In this document: positions 1 to 6,791 of the stretch, one piece after another
Layout of the letters: every line of letters begins with the position of its first letter
Numbering within the stretch: position 1 is the stretch's first letter
Source of the DNA: Kiritimatiellales bacterium
Lineage (GTDB): Bacteria > Verrucomicrobiota > Kiritimatiellia > Kiritimatiellales > Pontiellaceae
Direction of reading: 5' to 3'
Length of the DNA: 12,936 bases
Assembly: GCA_013042165.1 (NCBI GenBank)
Contig: JABDQT010000017.1
Span: 1-12,936 of the forward strand
Notes under the pieces: model-generated
What the model was told of the DNA's origin: nothing
Seen by the model: the letters and a program-made list of their open reading frames with translations, nothing else
Databases searched by the model: none
Translations under genes and position numbers: made by a program

Positions 1-465
1 CACTCCCGAAACATCATCCACCCAGACCACCGCATGCGGTACACCGGTGTCGACAAAGTCGACGTTCCAATCGAGTCCGATTTGCATATCCAGCTTGAGG
101 TCTTTCGGGGCCGTCAACTTCAGACGAACCTGTTTGCCCAGCACTTCGGCATGCACCAGGCCGGCCCCGGTTTCAATCATCATCTCGGCCGGCGCATAAC
201 CGATTTCAAACGCCAACCGCGCCACACAGCGGGCCCCATTGCCGCACATCGCCTGCTCGCCGCCATCGGGGTTGATGAACCGCATCCGCATATCGGCGGA
301 GGCCGACGGCTGGATCAGCAGAACTCCATCGCAGCCAATACCGGTTCGCCGCGCGGCAATCCGCTGAATGAACGCTTTGTCCGCTGAAGGAAAGGTGCGT
401 TCTCGATCGTCAACGACCATAAAGTCGTTGCCGGCTCCATGCATTTTTGTGAAAGGAATCTTCAT
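1..465 (-). CDS. dapF: Diaminopimelate epimerase, N-terminal part (runs off left edge)
   Basis: DapF interconverts LL- and meso-diaminopimelate, the last-but-one step to lysine and the source of the peptidoglycan cross-linking residue; it acts in the cytoplasm. Reading the minus strand from the ATG at 465 gives 155 residues starting MKIPFTKMHGAGNDF, the typical DapF opening. The first catalytic cysteine lies in the motif MCGNGARC (Cys74). Further on, VDTGVPHAVV is also family-typical. The second catalytic cysteine lies beyond the window edge, so about half of the usual ~275 residues is missing here only because the window ends. The gene follows oadB on the same strand but is separated from it by a terminator, so it probably has its own promoter. 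I see no Shine-Dalgarno sequence before the ATG. A weak -10-like TACGAT ends only 3 bases before the start, so a very short leader is possible but unproven. Confidence 0.95.
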   Translation of the reverse strand, partial: MKIPFTKMHGAGNDFMVVDDRERTFPSADKAFIQRIAARRTGIGCDGVLLIQPSASADMRMRFINPDGGEQAMCGNGARCVARLAFEIGYAPAEMMIETGAGLVHAEVLGKQVRLKLTAPKDLKLDMQIGLDWNVDFVDTGVPHAVVWVDDVSGV

Positions 466-512
466 CTGATCGTATTCGAGGCGCAATTTGCCACAATTCC
501 TTCAATGGCTGG

Positions 513-544
513 AAACAAAAAGGGTCGCTTTCCAGCGACCCTTT
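513..544 (-). terminator. Rho-independent terminator of the oadGAB operon
   Basis: A perfect 11-bp inverted repeat (AAAGGGTCGCT at 519-529 and its complement at 534-544) encloses a 4-base loop. On the minus strand the stem is followed by a T-rich tract (TTTTTGTTT). It lies 24 bases beyond the oadB stop codon and about 50 bases before the dapF start. It therefore ends oadGAB transcription and separates dapF from it. The plus-strand side lacks a T-tract of equal quality, so the direction is fairly clear. Confidence 0.9.
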
Positions 545-567
545 CTACGTTCAAACGGCAGGAGCCT

Positions 568-2037
568 CTACCCCACGAGTGCCAGCAGTACACCGGCGGC
601 CACGGCGGAACCGATGACACCGGCCACGTTCGGGCCCATGGCATGCATGAGCAGGAAGTTCTGCGGGTTGGCTTCGAGACCGACCTTATTCGATACGCGC
701 GCGGCCATCGGCACGGCCGAAACCCCGGCGGAACCGATCAGCGGGTTGATCTGATCTTTGCTGAGCTTGTTCATCAGCTTCGCCAGCAGCACGCCCGCTG
801 CAGTACCGATGATGAAGGCCCCCAGGCCGAGTCCCAGAATGCCGAGAGTCTGCACGTTCAGGAATTTGTCGGCGGCCAGCTTGGAGCCGACGGCCAGGCC
901 CAGCATGATGGTGACAATATTGATCAGCGCGTTCTGGGCCGTATCGGACAGACGATCCACCACCATCGACTCCTTCATCAGATTGCCGAGCATCAGCATA
1001 CCGATCAGCGGCGTGGCCGAGGGCAGCAGCAGCAGGCAGATTACAAGCACCATCAACGGGAAGATAATCTTCTCGGTCTTGGTGACATGGCGCAGCTGCT
1101 TCATTTCGATGGCACGCTCTTTCTTCGTGGTAAACAGCCGCATGATCGGCGGCTGGATAATCGGAACGAGCGCCATATAGGAGTAGGCCGCTACCGCGAT
1201 CGCTCCGAGCAGATTGGGCGATAGACGCGAGGCCAGGAAGATGGCGGTCGGACCGTCGGCACCACCGATGATGCCGATGGCGGCCGCGTCTTCGATGGTG
1301 AAGAGACCGCCCATCGACATGGCACCCAACAGAGCAATGAAGATGCCGAACTGCGCGGCAGCTCCGAGCAGTGCTGTTTTTGGATTGGCCAGCAGCGGAC
1401 CGAAGTCGGTCATGGCACCCACGCCCATGAAAATGAGCAGCGGGAACACGCCGGATTCAACGCCCACGGTGTAGAAATAGTAAAGAAACCCGCCCGGTTG
1501 TCCGGGCATCGGACCCGCCGCGATTCCGGCAACCGGAATGTTGGTCAGGATCGCACCAAAACCAATCGGCAACAACAGCAACGGTTCGAATTTTTTGGCG
1601 ATGGCCAGATAGATCAGGCCAATACCGATCAGGATCATCAAAAACTGACCCAGCCCCGGCGGAAGGGAACTCGGTGGTTCATAGCCCTTCTCTTCTGCAA
1701 CTTCAACCTGATGCGTCAGCTGATCCAATAGCGCCTGGTCCACACCATGTGCTTTGTGAATCTGGTTCATTGCGCCATGAAAATGGCCAGCGGATACTTC
1801 CGCTGCAACGGTCTTTACCAGTGCGTCCTGATAGGCTTGAGCTTTTTCTTCCGGGGTTACCGGGTTAAAAAAGCGATAGATTCCGGTTTCGTGCCAGAGC
1901 TTCTCGAAGCCCTCGCCGATGGAAATACCCTTTTCGGTCTTCACGCTATCCGCCGGGATAGCGCTCTCTTCGGCCCGCACCTGGCCGCTGCCCAGAACGG
2001 CCGCGGCAACAAGGCCGATAGTAATGAATTTCTTCAT
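568..2037 (-). CDS. oadB: Na+-translocating decarboxylase beta subunit, with N-terminal extension
   Basis: OadB is the integral membrane subunit that decarboxylates carboxybiotin and exports Na+. Family hallmarks are strong: [17 protein letters not shown] (residues ~145-161), [13 protein letters not shown] with the conserved membrane aspartate at Asp261, [17 protein letters not shown], and near the C-terminus [17 protein letters not shown] followed by [14 protein letters not shown]. The protein is 489 residues; I recall about 430 for the Klebsiella subunit. The extra length is at the N-terminus: a likely Sec signal peptide (residues 1-22, ending QVRA) and about 100 hydrophilic residues before the first family membrane segment (~129-147). 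The loop after NIPVAG is in turn short. It is the last gene of oadG-oadA-oadB, 31 bases after oadA, with GGAG 10 bases before the ATG. Substrate choice is set by the alpha subunit; relatives serve glutaconyl- and methylmalonyl-CoA decarboxylases. Confidence 0.95.
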   Translation of the reverse strand: MKKFITIGLVAAAVLGSGQVRAEESAIPADSVKTEKGISIGEGFEKLWHETGIYRFFNPVTPEEKAQAYQDALVKTVAAEVSAGHFHGAMNQIHKAHGVDQALLDQLTHQVEVAEEKGYEPPSSLPPGLGQFLMILIGIGLIYLAIAKKFEPLLLLPIGFGAILTNIPVAGIAAGPMPGQPGGFLYYFYTVGVESGVFPLLIFMGVGAMTDFGPLLANPKTALLGAAAQFGIFIALLGAMSMGGLFTIEDAAAIGIIGGADGPTAIFLASRLSPNLLGAIAVAAYSYMALVPIIQPPIMRLFTTKKERAIEMKQLRHVTKTEKIIFPLMVLVICLLLLPSATPLIGMLMLGNLMKESMVVDRLSDTAQNALINIVTIMLGLAVGSKLAADKFLNVQTLGILGLGLGAFIIGTAAGVLLAKLMNKLSKDQINPLIGSAGVSAVPMAARVSNKVGLEANPQNFLLMHAMGPNVAGVIGSAVAAGVLLALVG

Positions 2038-2068
2038 GGTAATAAATCTCCGTTCGCTGTTGCGCTAA

Positions 2069-3877
2069 TTAGTTGATGGAAGCCATGGCCTGGCCGGCCG
2101 TGACCTGAGCACCCGCTTCAGCTGCAATGGAGGAAACCGTGCCGCCGGCAGAGGCTTTCACTTCGACTTCCATCTTCATGGCTTCAACCACGAACAGCAC
2201 ATCGCCTTCGTTCACATGGTCGCCGATATTGACAAGCACCTTGATCACCTTGGCGTTCATCGGGGCAGCGACTTCGATGGAATCGGCCGACTCGTGCGCG
2301 ACGGTACCGGCGCCGGCTGTTTCCACGCCGTCTTCAACACCGATGTCGTAGGACTTGCCGTTGACCGTGGCCTGGTCGCCTTTGACATCGACCGCAAACT
2401 TCTTGCCGTTGACCGTTACCGTGTAACCGCCGTCGCCCCCCGCTGCCGCGGCCGGAGCCGCCGGAGTGAGCGCGCCTTTGCGGACGCCGTTGATTTCGGC
2501 CTTGCCCAGCAGGAAGTCGATCCCTTTCTGCTTACAGGCCGCAGCAATGAAGATGTTTTCTTCGGTTTCTTCGATGCTGTTTTCCTTGAGCAGGGCCTTC
2601 GCGGGCTCGATGCCCTTCTTCGGATCGGCGTCGTTGAGGTCGACAGGATTGGCGGTGGTCGGTTCCAATTCGAGTTTCTCGGAAGCAATCTTGACGATCT
2701 CCGGATCGGGAGCGACCGGGGTCTTGCCAAAGTAACCGAGCACCATCTTGCCGTACCCTTCCGCAATCTTTTCCCACGGGCCGAAAATGACGTTATTAAA
2801 GGCCTGCTGGAAGTAGAACTGGGAGACCGGAGTCACGGAGGTGCCGAATCCGCCGCGGCGGACAACTTCGCCCATGGCGTGGATGCAGTCCTCGTATTTA
2901 TCCATCAGATTGTTGTCGCGCATCATCTGCGTATTGGCCGTGAGTGCACCGCCGGGCATTGGCGACCATGGAATCATCGGTTCAACCGACTTGGCTTCTG
3001 GCGGCATCATGTAGTCGGCCATGCAGTCCTTGAAGACGGTGGCCGCGTGCATCATTTTGTCGATATCAATGTCCAGCTCATAGTCTTCGCCGCGCAATGC
3101 GTGCCACAGGGTGGCGACATCGGGCTGGCAGGTGCCGCCGGAGGCCGGGGCCAGTGAGCAGTCGACCTGGTCGGCGCCCGCCTTGATGGCGGCAATATAA
3201 CCAACGGTGCCGACACCGGCGGTTTCATGGGAGTGGAAGACGATCTTGCAGTCACCCGGCAGTATTTTGCGGGCCATGGTGATCGTTTCGTAGACTTTCT
3301 TCGGTACGGAAGTTCCGGAAGCATCCTTGAAGCAGACGCTATCGAACGGGATGCCGGCATCAAGAATGCCCTGCAGGGTCTTCTGGTAAAATTCAACGGT
3401 GTGCGCCCCTTCGCAGCCCGGAGGCAGTTCCATCATGGTCACGCAGACTTCATGCTTCAAACCGTGCGCCTTGATGGACTTGCCGGAGTCGATCAGGTTG
3501 TTGACGTCGTTGAGGGCGTCAAAGTTGCGGATGGTGGTGATTCCGTGCCTGGCGAACATCTTGGCATGCAGGTCGATGATATCGCGGGACTGCGAATCAA
3601 GACCCACCACGTTAATGCCGCGGCCCAAGGTTTGCAGATCAGCATCGGGTCCGGCCGCCACGCGGAATTTATCCATCATGTCGAAAGCCGACTCGTTGCA
3701 GTAGAAGAACGGAGCCTGGAAACGGGCGCCGCCGCCGGCCTCGAAGTGGGTTTGTCCGGCCTCGACACAGGCCTTAACGGCCGGCAGGAAATCTTCGGTC
3801 AGTACGCGTGCTCCGTAAACGGACTGGAATCCGTCGCGAAAGGCGGTGTTCATGATATGGATGGTTTTTTTAGCCAC
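2069..3877 (-). CDS. oadA: Oxaloacetate decarboxylase-type alpha subunit (carboxyltransferase plus biotin domain)
   Basis: The alpha subunit moves the carboxyl group from the substrate, by homology oxaloacetate, to biotin; OadB then releases CO2 and pumps Na+. The 602 residues comprise an HMGL-like TIM-barrel carboxyltransferase (about 1-270), a conserved PYC/OADA domain (to about 475), an Ala/Pro/Gly linker, and a biotinyl domain with EAMKME (biotin-accepting Lys568). Metal and active-site residues are in place: Asp15 (FRDGFQ), Lys184 (CFKDASG), His215 and His217 (FHSHETAG), Thr249 (SGGTCQPD). However, the usual RDAHQS motif reads RDGFQS, and the region before AHT (residues ~145-159) looks longer than in classical OadA. 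It may therefore belong to a divergent subfamily, and the substrate is less sure than the family. The start is a GTG with AAGGAG 7 bases upstream. It lies between oadG and oadB. Confidence 0.93.
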   Translation of the reverse strand: MAKKTIHIMNTAFRDGFQSVYGARVLTEDFLPAVKACVEAGQTHFEAGGGARFQAPFFYCNESAFDMMDKFRVAAGPDADLQTLGRGINVVGLDSQSRDIIDLHAKMFARHGITTIRNFDALNDVNNLIDSGKSIKAHGLKHEVCVTMMELPPGCEGAHTVEFYQKTLQGILDAGIPFDSVCFKDASGTSVPKKVYETITMARKILPGDCKIVFHSHETAGVGTVGYIAAIKAGADQVDCSLAPASGGTCQPDVATLWHALRGEDYELDIDIDKMMHAATVFKDCMADYMMPPEAKSVEPMIPWSPMPGGALTANTQMMRDNNLMDKYEDCIHAMGEVVRRGGFGTSVTPVSQFYFQQAFNNVIFGPWEKIAEGYGKMVLGYFGKTPVAPDPEIVKIASEKLELEPTTANPVDLNDADPKKGIEPAKALLKENSIEETEENIFIAAACKQKGIDFLLGKAEINGVRKGALTPAAPAAAAGGDGGYTVTVNGKKFAVDVKGDQATVNGKSYDIGVEDGVETAGAGTVAHESADSIEVAAPMNAKVIKVLVNIGDHVNEGDVLFVVEAMKMEVEVKASAGGTVSSIAAEAGAQVTAGQAMASIN

Positions 3878-3906
3878 GATAATTCTCCTTTTAGATATAA
3901 ATTGGG

Positions 3907-4134
3907 TTAGCCTCGTTTGGCCTTGATGGCCGCGAGTGCGATTGCGATTTCAGCCACGGGATCGGCTGCCGGCGCCGCTTTAGGCGCATGGACAGGCTCT
4001 TCGGGAAAGAGGTGTGCAAACTTTCGAAAAAATACCGCCGAGCCGTTCATGGCCAGGATCAGCAAAACGAGGAAGGCAAATACGGTCGCCATGCCGATTA
4101 TCATCAGAACGATGCCTTGCATCAGAAGTTCCAT
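3907..4134 (-). CDS. oadG: Na+-translocating decarboxylase gamma subunit, single-membrane-span
   Basis: OadG is a small membrane anchor that holds the alpha and beta subunits together. From the chosen ATG at 4134 the protein has 75 residues: MELLMQGIVLMIIGMATVFA begins one membrane span (about residues 6-28), followed by a basic cytoplasmic stretch (FFRKFAH) and an Ala/Pro-rich tail ending in KAKRG. This layout and size fit the OadG family, which is otherwise poorly conserved. An upstream ATG at 4143 would add MEK, but it directly abuts the AAGGAG at 4144-4149 with no spacing, whereas 4134 sits 9 bases from it; I therefore prefer 4134. It is first in the operon and ends 29 bases before the oadA start. 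Position next to oadA supports the call as much as sequence does. Confidence 0.85.
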   Translation of the reverse strand: MELLMQGIVLMIIGMATVFAFLVLLILAMNGSAVFFRKFAHLFPEEPVHAPKAAPAADPVAEIAIALAAIKAKRG

Positions 4135-4268
4135 CTTTTCCATCTCCTTGATTTTGATAAAATGAGCGCCTTATATACGGAATTTGCTCTGGCTTAGCTA
4201 GTGAAAAACATGGATTTTCTTACCCTTCCCGGTAATGAAACCCAATCTAAATAAGGGAATAACAGAAA
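4135..4268. promoter_or_regulatory. Divergent intergenic region between oadGAB and birA
   Basis: The gap must hold the promoters of both oadGAB (leftward) and birA (rightward). On the minus strand a strong ribosome binding site AAGGAG lies at 4144-4149. On the plus strand AAGGGA precedes the birA ATG by about 10 bases. An AT-rich TATATA lies at 4172-4177; read rightward it has TTGATT at 4148-4153 upstream (18-base spacing), a weak promoter match. I see no convincing leftward -35/-10 pair and no operator palindrome. The encoded BirA lacks a DNA-binding domain, so classical biotin repression at this site is not expected. Confidence 0.35.
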
Positions 4269-5000
4269 ATGCAGTTTGCTGTCGAATGGCACGACCGACT
4301 CGGTTCGACCAATGCCTATTTAAAAGATTACTTTGCTCATGGGGGGCTGATCTCCACCGGCAGCATCGTTGTAGCACGGGAACAGACCGCGGGTCGCGGA
4401 CGGCAGGAGAGAAGATGGGTATCCGTACCGGATGCCAATCTTTGCTTTTCCCTCTTTGTCGAAACAGACGCCGATGTGATTGCCGTCCCGTCACTCACTA
4501 TGGCGGTTGCCCTGGCCGTGACCGACATGCTGAATTCCATGCGGATTCCCGCAGCGCCCAAGTGGCCGAATGATGTGCTGGTGGGTGACCAGAAAATATG
4601 CGGCATTCTTTCCGAGCGTGTCGATCGCGCCCAATCCCCATCGGCCGGCATCATTGTAGGAATTGGACTCAACGTCAACATGTCCACCGAAGAAGCCAGC
4701 GCGATCGACCGGCCGGCCACCTCGATGCTTATCGAAAGCGGGCAGGCGCACGACCTCTCCAAAACACTCGAAAGGCTCTTCTCCCCATTGGAGCATTGGA
4801 TCGCTGAATGGCAGAACGGCGGGTTTCCCGCGATCCGGCAAAGCTGGACCGAGAAAGCGGGGCCCATTGGGAAACCGCTCAGTGTGCATGATGGCGAAAC
4901 CCGAAAAAGCGGCAGCCTCGCCGGCTTCGGCGAGCACGGCGAACTGCTGCTTCAAACCACGAACGGACTCGAAACCATCTGGTCAGGGGACGTTTCATGA
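4269..5000 (+). CDS. birA: Biotin--protein ligase, catalytic form without DNA-binding domain
   Basis: BirA makes biotinyl-5'-AMP from biotin and ATP and transfers biotin to a specific lysine of target proteins. The 243 residues begin almost directly in the catalytic domain: GSTN at 12-15, the biotinyl-AMP loop motif AGRGRQERRW (41-50), KWPNDV (98-103), the conserved Lys109 in QKICGIL, and GIGLNVN around 132-138. A small C-terminal domain follows. There is no N-terminal helix-turn-helix, so this is a monofunctional ligase rather than the E. coli-type ligase-repressor. It is transcribed divergently from oadGAB, whose alpha subunit carries the biotin-accepting EAMKME motif, so OadA is its likely main client here. 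The stop codon overlaps the start of the next gene (ATGA at 4997-5000), suggesting translational coupling. Confidence 0.95.
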   Translation: MQFAVEWHDRLGSTNAYLKDYFAHGGLISTGSIVVAREQTAGRGRQERRWVSVPDANLCFSLFVETDADVIAVPSLTMAVALAVTDMLNSMRIPAAPKWPNDVLVGDQKICGILSERVDRAQSPSAGIIVGIGLNVNMSTEEASAIDRPATSMLIESGQAHDLSKTLERLFSPLEHWIAEWQNGGFPAIRQSWTEKAGPIGKPLSVHDGETRKSGSLAGFGEHGELLLQTTNGLETIWSGDVS

Positions 5001-5536
5001 TTCGCTACACCATGTTCATTCCTCGCAGAGGCGCGGAGTCCGAAGAGCAAAAGAATTTAAAACTCAGCGCCCTCTGCGCCTCTGCGAGGAATGTTTTTAT
5101 TATTCTCTACGCAGTCGTGTTGAGCGGGTGTGCGACGGGCAAGCGATACCGGATTCCTGTCAATCAGAGGCCGGAGATCGTGAACATGGAGACGACCGGC
5201 TACTGCAAATGCGGCATCTGCTGCGGCTGGAAACGAAACTGGAAATTCAAGCCGGTGGTTGCCTATGGCCCCAACAAAGGAGCCCCCAAGGCGGTTGGCA
5301 TCACTGCCTCAGGCACGCGTGCTGACTGGGGCACCATTGCGGCGGACACACTGCTCTACCCCTTTGGCACCATCATGCATGTCCCCGGCTATGGCTGGGG
5401 ACGGGTCGAGGATATCGGCGGCGACATCAAGGGCAAGCACATCGATCTCTACTTCCCATCCCATAACGAGGCCCTTCAGTGGGGCCGCGAGTGGAAAAAG
5501 GTCAAGGTCTGGAAACCTCGTAAAAACAGAGGTTGA
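4997..5536 (+). CDS. 3D-domain lipoprotein (putative cell-wall-active enzyme)
   Basis: The C-terminal half is a '3D' domain, named for three aspartates, as found in MltA-type lytic transglycosylases and related cell-wall proteins. The candidates here are Asp117 (TIAADTLL), Asp139 (RVEDIGGDIKG) and Asp150 (KHIDLYF), followed by PSHNEALQWG. GITASGT also fits. A cysteine cluster TGYCKCGICCG (67-77) precedes it. A lipobox VLSGC puts a lipidated cysteine at Cys45 after the hydrophobic stretch VFIILYAVVL, so the product is probably membrane-anchored and periplasmic. The signal peptide is odd: a 32-residue n-region, of which residues 7-33 are encoded by an inverted repeat (5017-5093), suggesting that the element invaded this 5' end. 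I found no better in-frame start; the ATG at 4997 overlaps the birA stop. Function beyond the domain name is inferred. Confidence 0.85.
   Translation: MIRYTMFIPRRGAESEEQKNLKLSALCASARNVFIILYAVVLSGCATGKRYRIPVNQRPEIVNMETTGYCKCGICCGWKRNWKFKPVVAYGPNKGAPKAVGITASGTRADWGTIAADTLLYPFGTIMHVPGYGWGRVEDIGGDIKGKHIDLYFPSHNEALQWGREWKKVKVWKPRKNRG
5017..5093. repeat. Inverted repeat with internally duplicated arms, inside a coding 5' end
   Basis: Two 22-base arms (5017-5038 and 5072-5093) are complementary at 21 of 22 positions around a 33-base spacer. Each arm is itself a near duplication: the right arm reads CTCTGCGC then CTCTGCGA (5072-5087). This looks like a dispersed palindromic repeat rather than a terminator, as no T-tract follows. 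It lies within the first 33 codons of the 3D-domain lipoprotein gene and would form a strong hairpin just after its start codon. Confidence 0.85.
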
Positions 5537-5551
5537 TGATCGAACAGACGG

Positions 5552-5602
5552 TCGCAAAGGTCGCCAAGGGATCATCATTCGAAGCTTCGCGATCTTTTGC
5601 GA
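5552..5602. repeat. Degenerate inverted repeat upstream of rbfA
   Basis: The left arm TCGCAAAGGTCGCCAAG (5552-5568) and right arm (5585-5602, complement TCGCAAAAGATCGCGAAG) pair imperfectly around a 16-base spacer containing CGAAGCTTCG. The left arm lies in a tandem of 9-base units, GTCGCAAAG and GTCGCCAAG (5551-5568). No T-run follows, so it is a poor terminator for the preceding gene. It fills most of the 147-base gap between the 3D lipoprotein gene and rbfA; the rest of the gap holds a candidate promoter. Confidence 0.6.
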
Positions 5603-5632
5603 ACTTCTATAGAAAACCTGTCATGGAGAGAG

Positions 5633-5660
5633 TTGCTTTTCCCGGCGGCTTGCCTATAGT
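5633..5660 (+). promoter_or_regulatory. Candidate promoter for rbfA-truB-ribF
   Basis: A -10-like TATAGT at 5655-5660 (5 of 6 to the TATAAT consensus) follows a weak -35-like TTGCTT at 5633-5638 with a 16-base spacer. Transcription would start near 5667, leaving a leader of about 17 bases that contains GAGG 7 bases before the rbfA ATG. It is called from consensus only. Confidence 0.45.
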
Positions 5661-5683
5661 AGCCCGTTTTTCGAGGATTTCTT

Positions 5684-6079
5684 ATGGGAACACCACGTCT
5701 GGTACGGGTTAATGAACTGCTGAAGCGCGAGATTGCGGAAGATCTCTACCGCAACTTTGCCGCATCCGATTTTGATGCGGCGGCGCTTACGGTGACGCGT
5801 GTCGAGTGCGCACCGGACTTGCGCGATGCCAATGTCTATGTCTCCATCTTCGGACACGAGGATAATCGCGACGGCATGATCTCGTATCTCAATCGGCATC
5901 GTCAGGAAATCATTCGCCTGATGGTCAAGCGCGTGAAGCTCAAGTATACCCCCCGCCTCCATTTCATTCTGGATGAGTCCATCGAGGGGGGCGATCATAT
6001 CCTTTCACTCCTCGCGGAAATGGAACGCGATAATCCTGAAGCCTTCAAGGATGACGAAGGAACCGATGAGAAATCGTAG
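5684..6079 (+). CDS. rbfA: Ribosome-binding factor A
   Basis: RbfA is a small KH-fold protein that binds immature 30S subunits and helps mature the 5' end of 16S rRNA, notably in the cold. The 131-residue product is close to the usual 115-135. It shows the family pattern: an N-terminal RLVRVNELLKREIAEDL, a central VECAPDLRDANVYVSIFG (the usual 'V..S.DL..A.VYVS' core), and LKYTPRLHFILDESIEGGDHI near the end, followed by an acidic tail. GAGG 7 bases before the ATG supports the start. Its last 14 bases overlap the truB start, and truB overlaps ribF in turn, so the three form one tightly coupled unit. The combination rbfA-truB-ribF is common in bacteria. No nusA or infB lies upstream here, although these often precede rbfA. 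Confidence 0.95.
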   Translation: MGTPRLVRVNELLKREIAEDLYRNFAASDFDAAALTVTRVECAPDLRDANVYVSIFGHEDNRDGMISYLNRHRQEIIRLMVKRVKLKYTPRLHFILDESIEGGDHILSLLAEMERDNPEAFKDDEGTDEKS

Positions 6080-6791
6080 GCGCCGCGCACCCGACCCGTA
6101 CGACGGCATTCTGCTTGTCGACAAACCCTCCGGCTGGACGTCGCACGACGTGGTCGCAAAGATCCGCAATCATTTCAAGTTCAGCAAGGTGGGCCATGGC
6201 GGCACCCTCGATCCACTGGCAACCGGCCTGCTTGTTCTGCTGATCGGCAAGGGGACCAAACTTTCCGACCGCATCATGGGGGGTGACAAGGTCTATGAAG
6301 GCATCATCCGCCTGGGCGTCACGACTAATTCACAGGATGCCGACGGCGAAGTCTTGAAGGAAATGGATGCCTCGCACATCACACGCGAGCAGGTCGAAGC
6401 CGCGATGCAGTACTACCTCGGCGACATCGAGCAGATCCCTCCCATGGTTTCCGCAATCAAAAAGGATGGGGTTCCTCTCTACAAGATGGCCCGTAAGGGT
6501 CAGGAGATTGAACGGGACCCGCGCAAGATCCATGTGTTCGAGTATGAGGTGCTGGCCTTCGACAATCCGCTTGTTAGCTTCCGCGTTAAAAGCACCAAGG
6601 GCACCTATGTGCGCACCCTTGCGCATGATTTAGGAAACGACCTCGGTGTCGGCGGCAGTCTCGATGCACTCCGGCGCACCGCCTCGGGACCGCTCGCGGT
6701 TGACAAGGCGCACACGATGGACGACATTCTGGCATGCGATCGCGACACCATTGGCGATAAAATCATTCATCTCAGCGACATGATCTCATGA
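6066..6791 (+). CDS. truB: tRNA pseudouridine-55 synthase
   Basis: TruB isomerises uridine-55 in the T-loop of nearly all tRNAs to pseudouridine and also acts as a tRNA folding chaperone. From the ATG at 6066 there are 241 residues: DGILLVDKPSGWTSHDVV at the start, then GHGGTLDPLATG with the catalytic Asp49, and later KSTKGTYVRTLAHDLG, all family signatures. The protein is shorter than the E. coli enzyme (314 residues) and ends soon after the catalytic domain, so it probably lacks the C-terminal PUA-like domain, as in other short TruBs. The same frame is open back to 5973, but that stretch lies within rbfA. The chosen start has GAAGGA 4 bases upstream and matches the family N-terminus. It overlaps rbfA by 14 bases and ribF by 4 (ATGA). 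Confidence 0.95.
   Translation: MRNRRRRAPDPYDGILLVDKPSGWTSHDVVAKIRNHFKFSKVGHGGTLDPLATGLLVLLIGKGTKLSDRIMGGDKVYEGIIRLGVTTNSQDADGEVLKEMDASHITREQVEAAMQYYLGDIEQIPPMVSAIKKDGVPLYKMARKGQEIERDPRKIHVFEYEVLAFDNPLVSFRVKSTKGTYVRTLAHDLGNDLGVGGSLDALRRTASGPLAVDKAHTMDDILACDRDTIGDKIIHLSDMIS

Noticed and set aside
439..1224. Plus-strand 261-codon open frame rich in His, Gln and Arg
   Set aside because: It lies antisense to dapF and oadB, whose protein sequences are clearly conserved. Its composition is what the reverse of a GC-rich membrane gene gives.
2216..3157. Plus-strand 313-codon open frame opposite oadA
   Set aside because: It is an antisense shadow of a well-conserved gene, with no recognisable domain or supporting ribosome binding site.
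5552..5602. Inverted repeat before rbfA as a terminator
   Set aside because: The arms pair imperfectly and no T-run follows. It resembles the other two dispersed-type repeats more than a terminator.
5973..6065. Longer N-terminus for TruB from an ATG at 5973
   Set aside because: The extra 31 residues are a frame-shifted reading of rbfA. The ATG at 6066 has a ribosome binding site and gives the expected family start.
6700..6790. FMN riboswitch before ribF
   Set aside because: ribF starts inside the truB stop codon, so there is no untranslated leader that could hold one.
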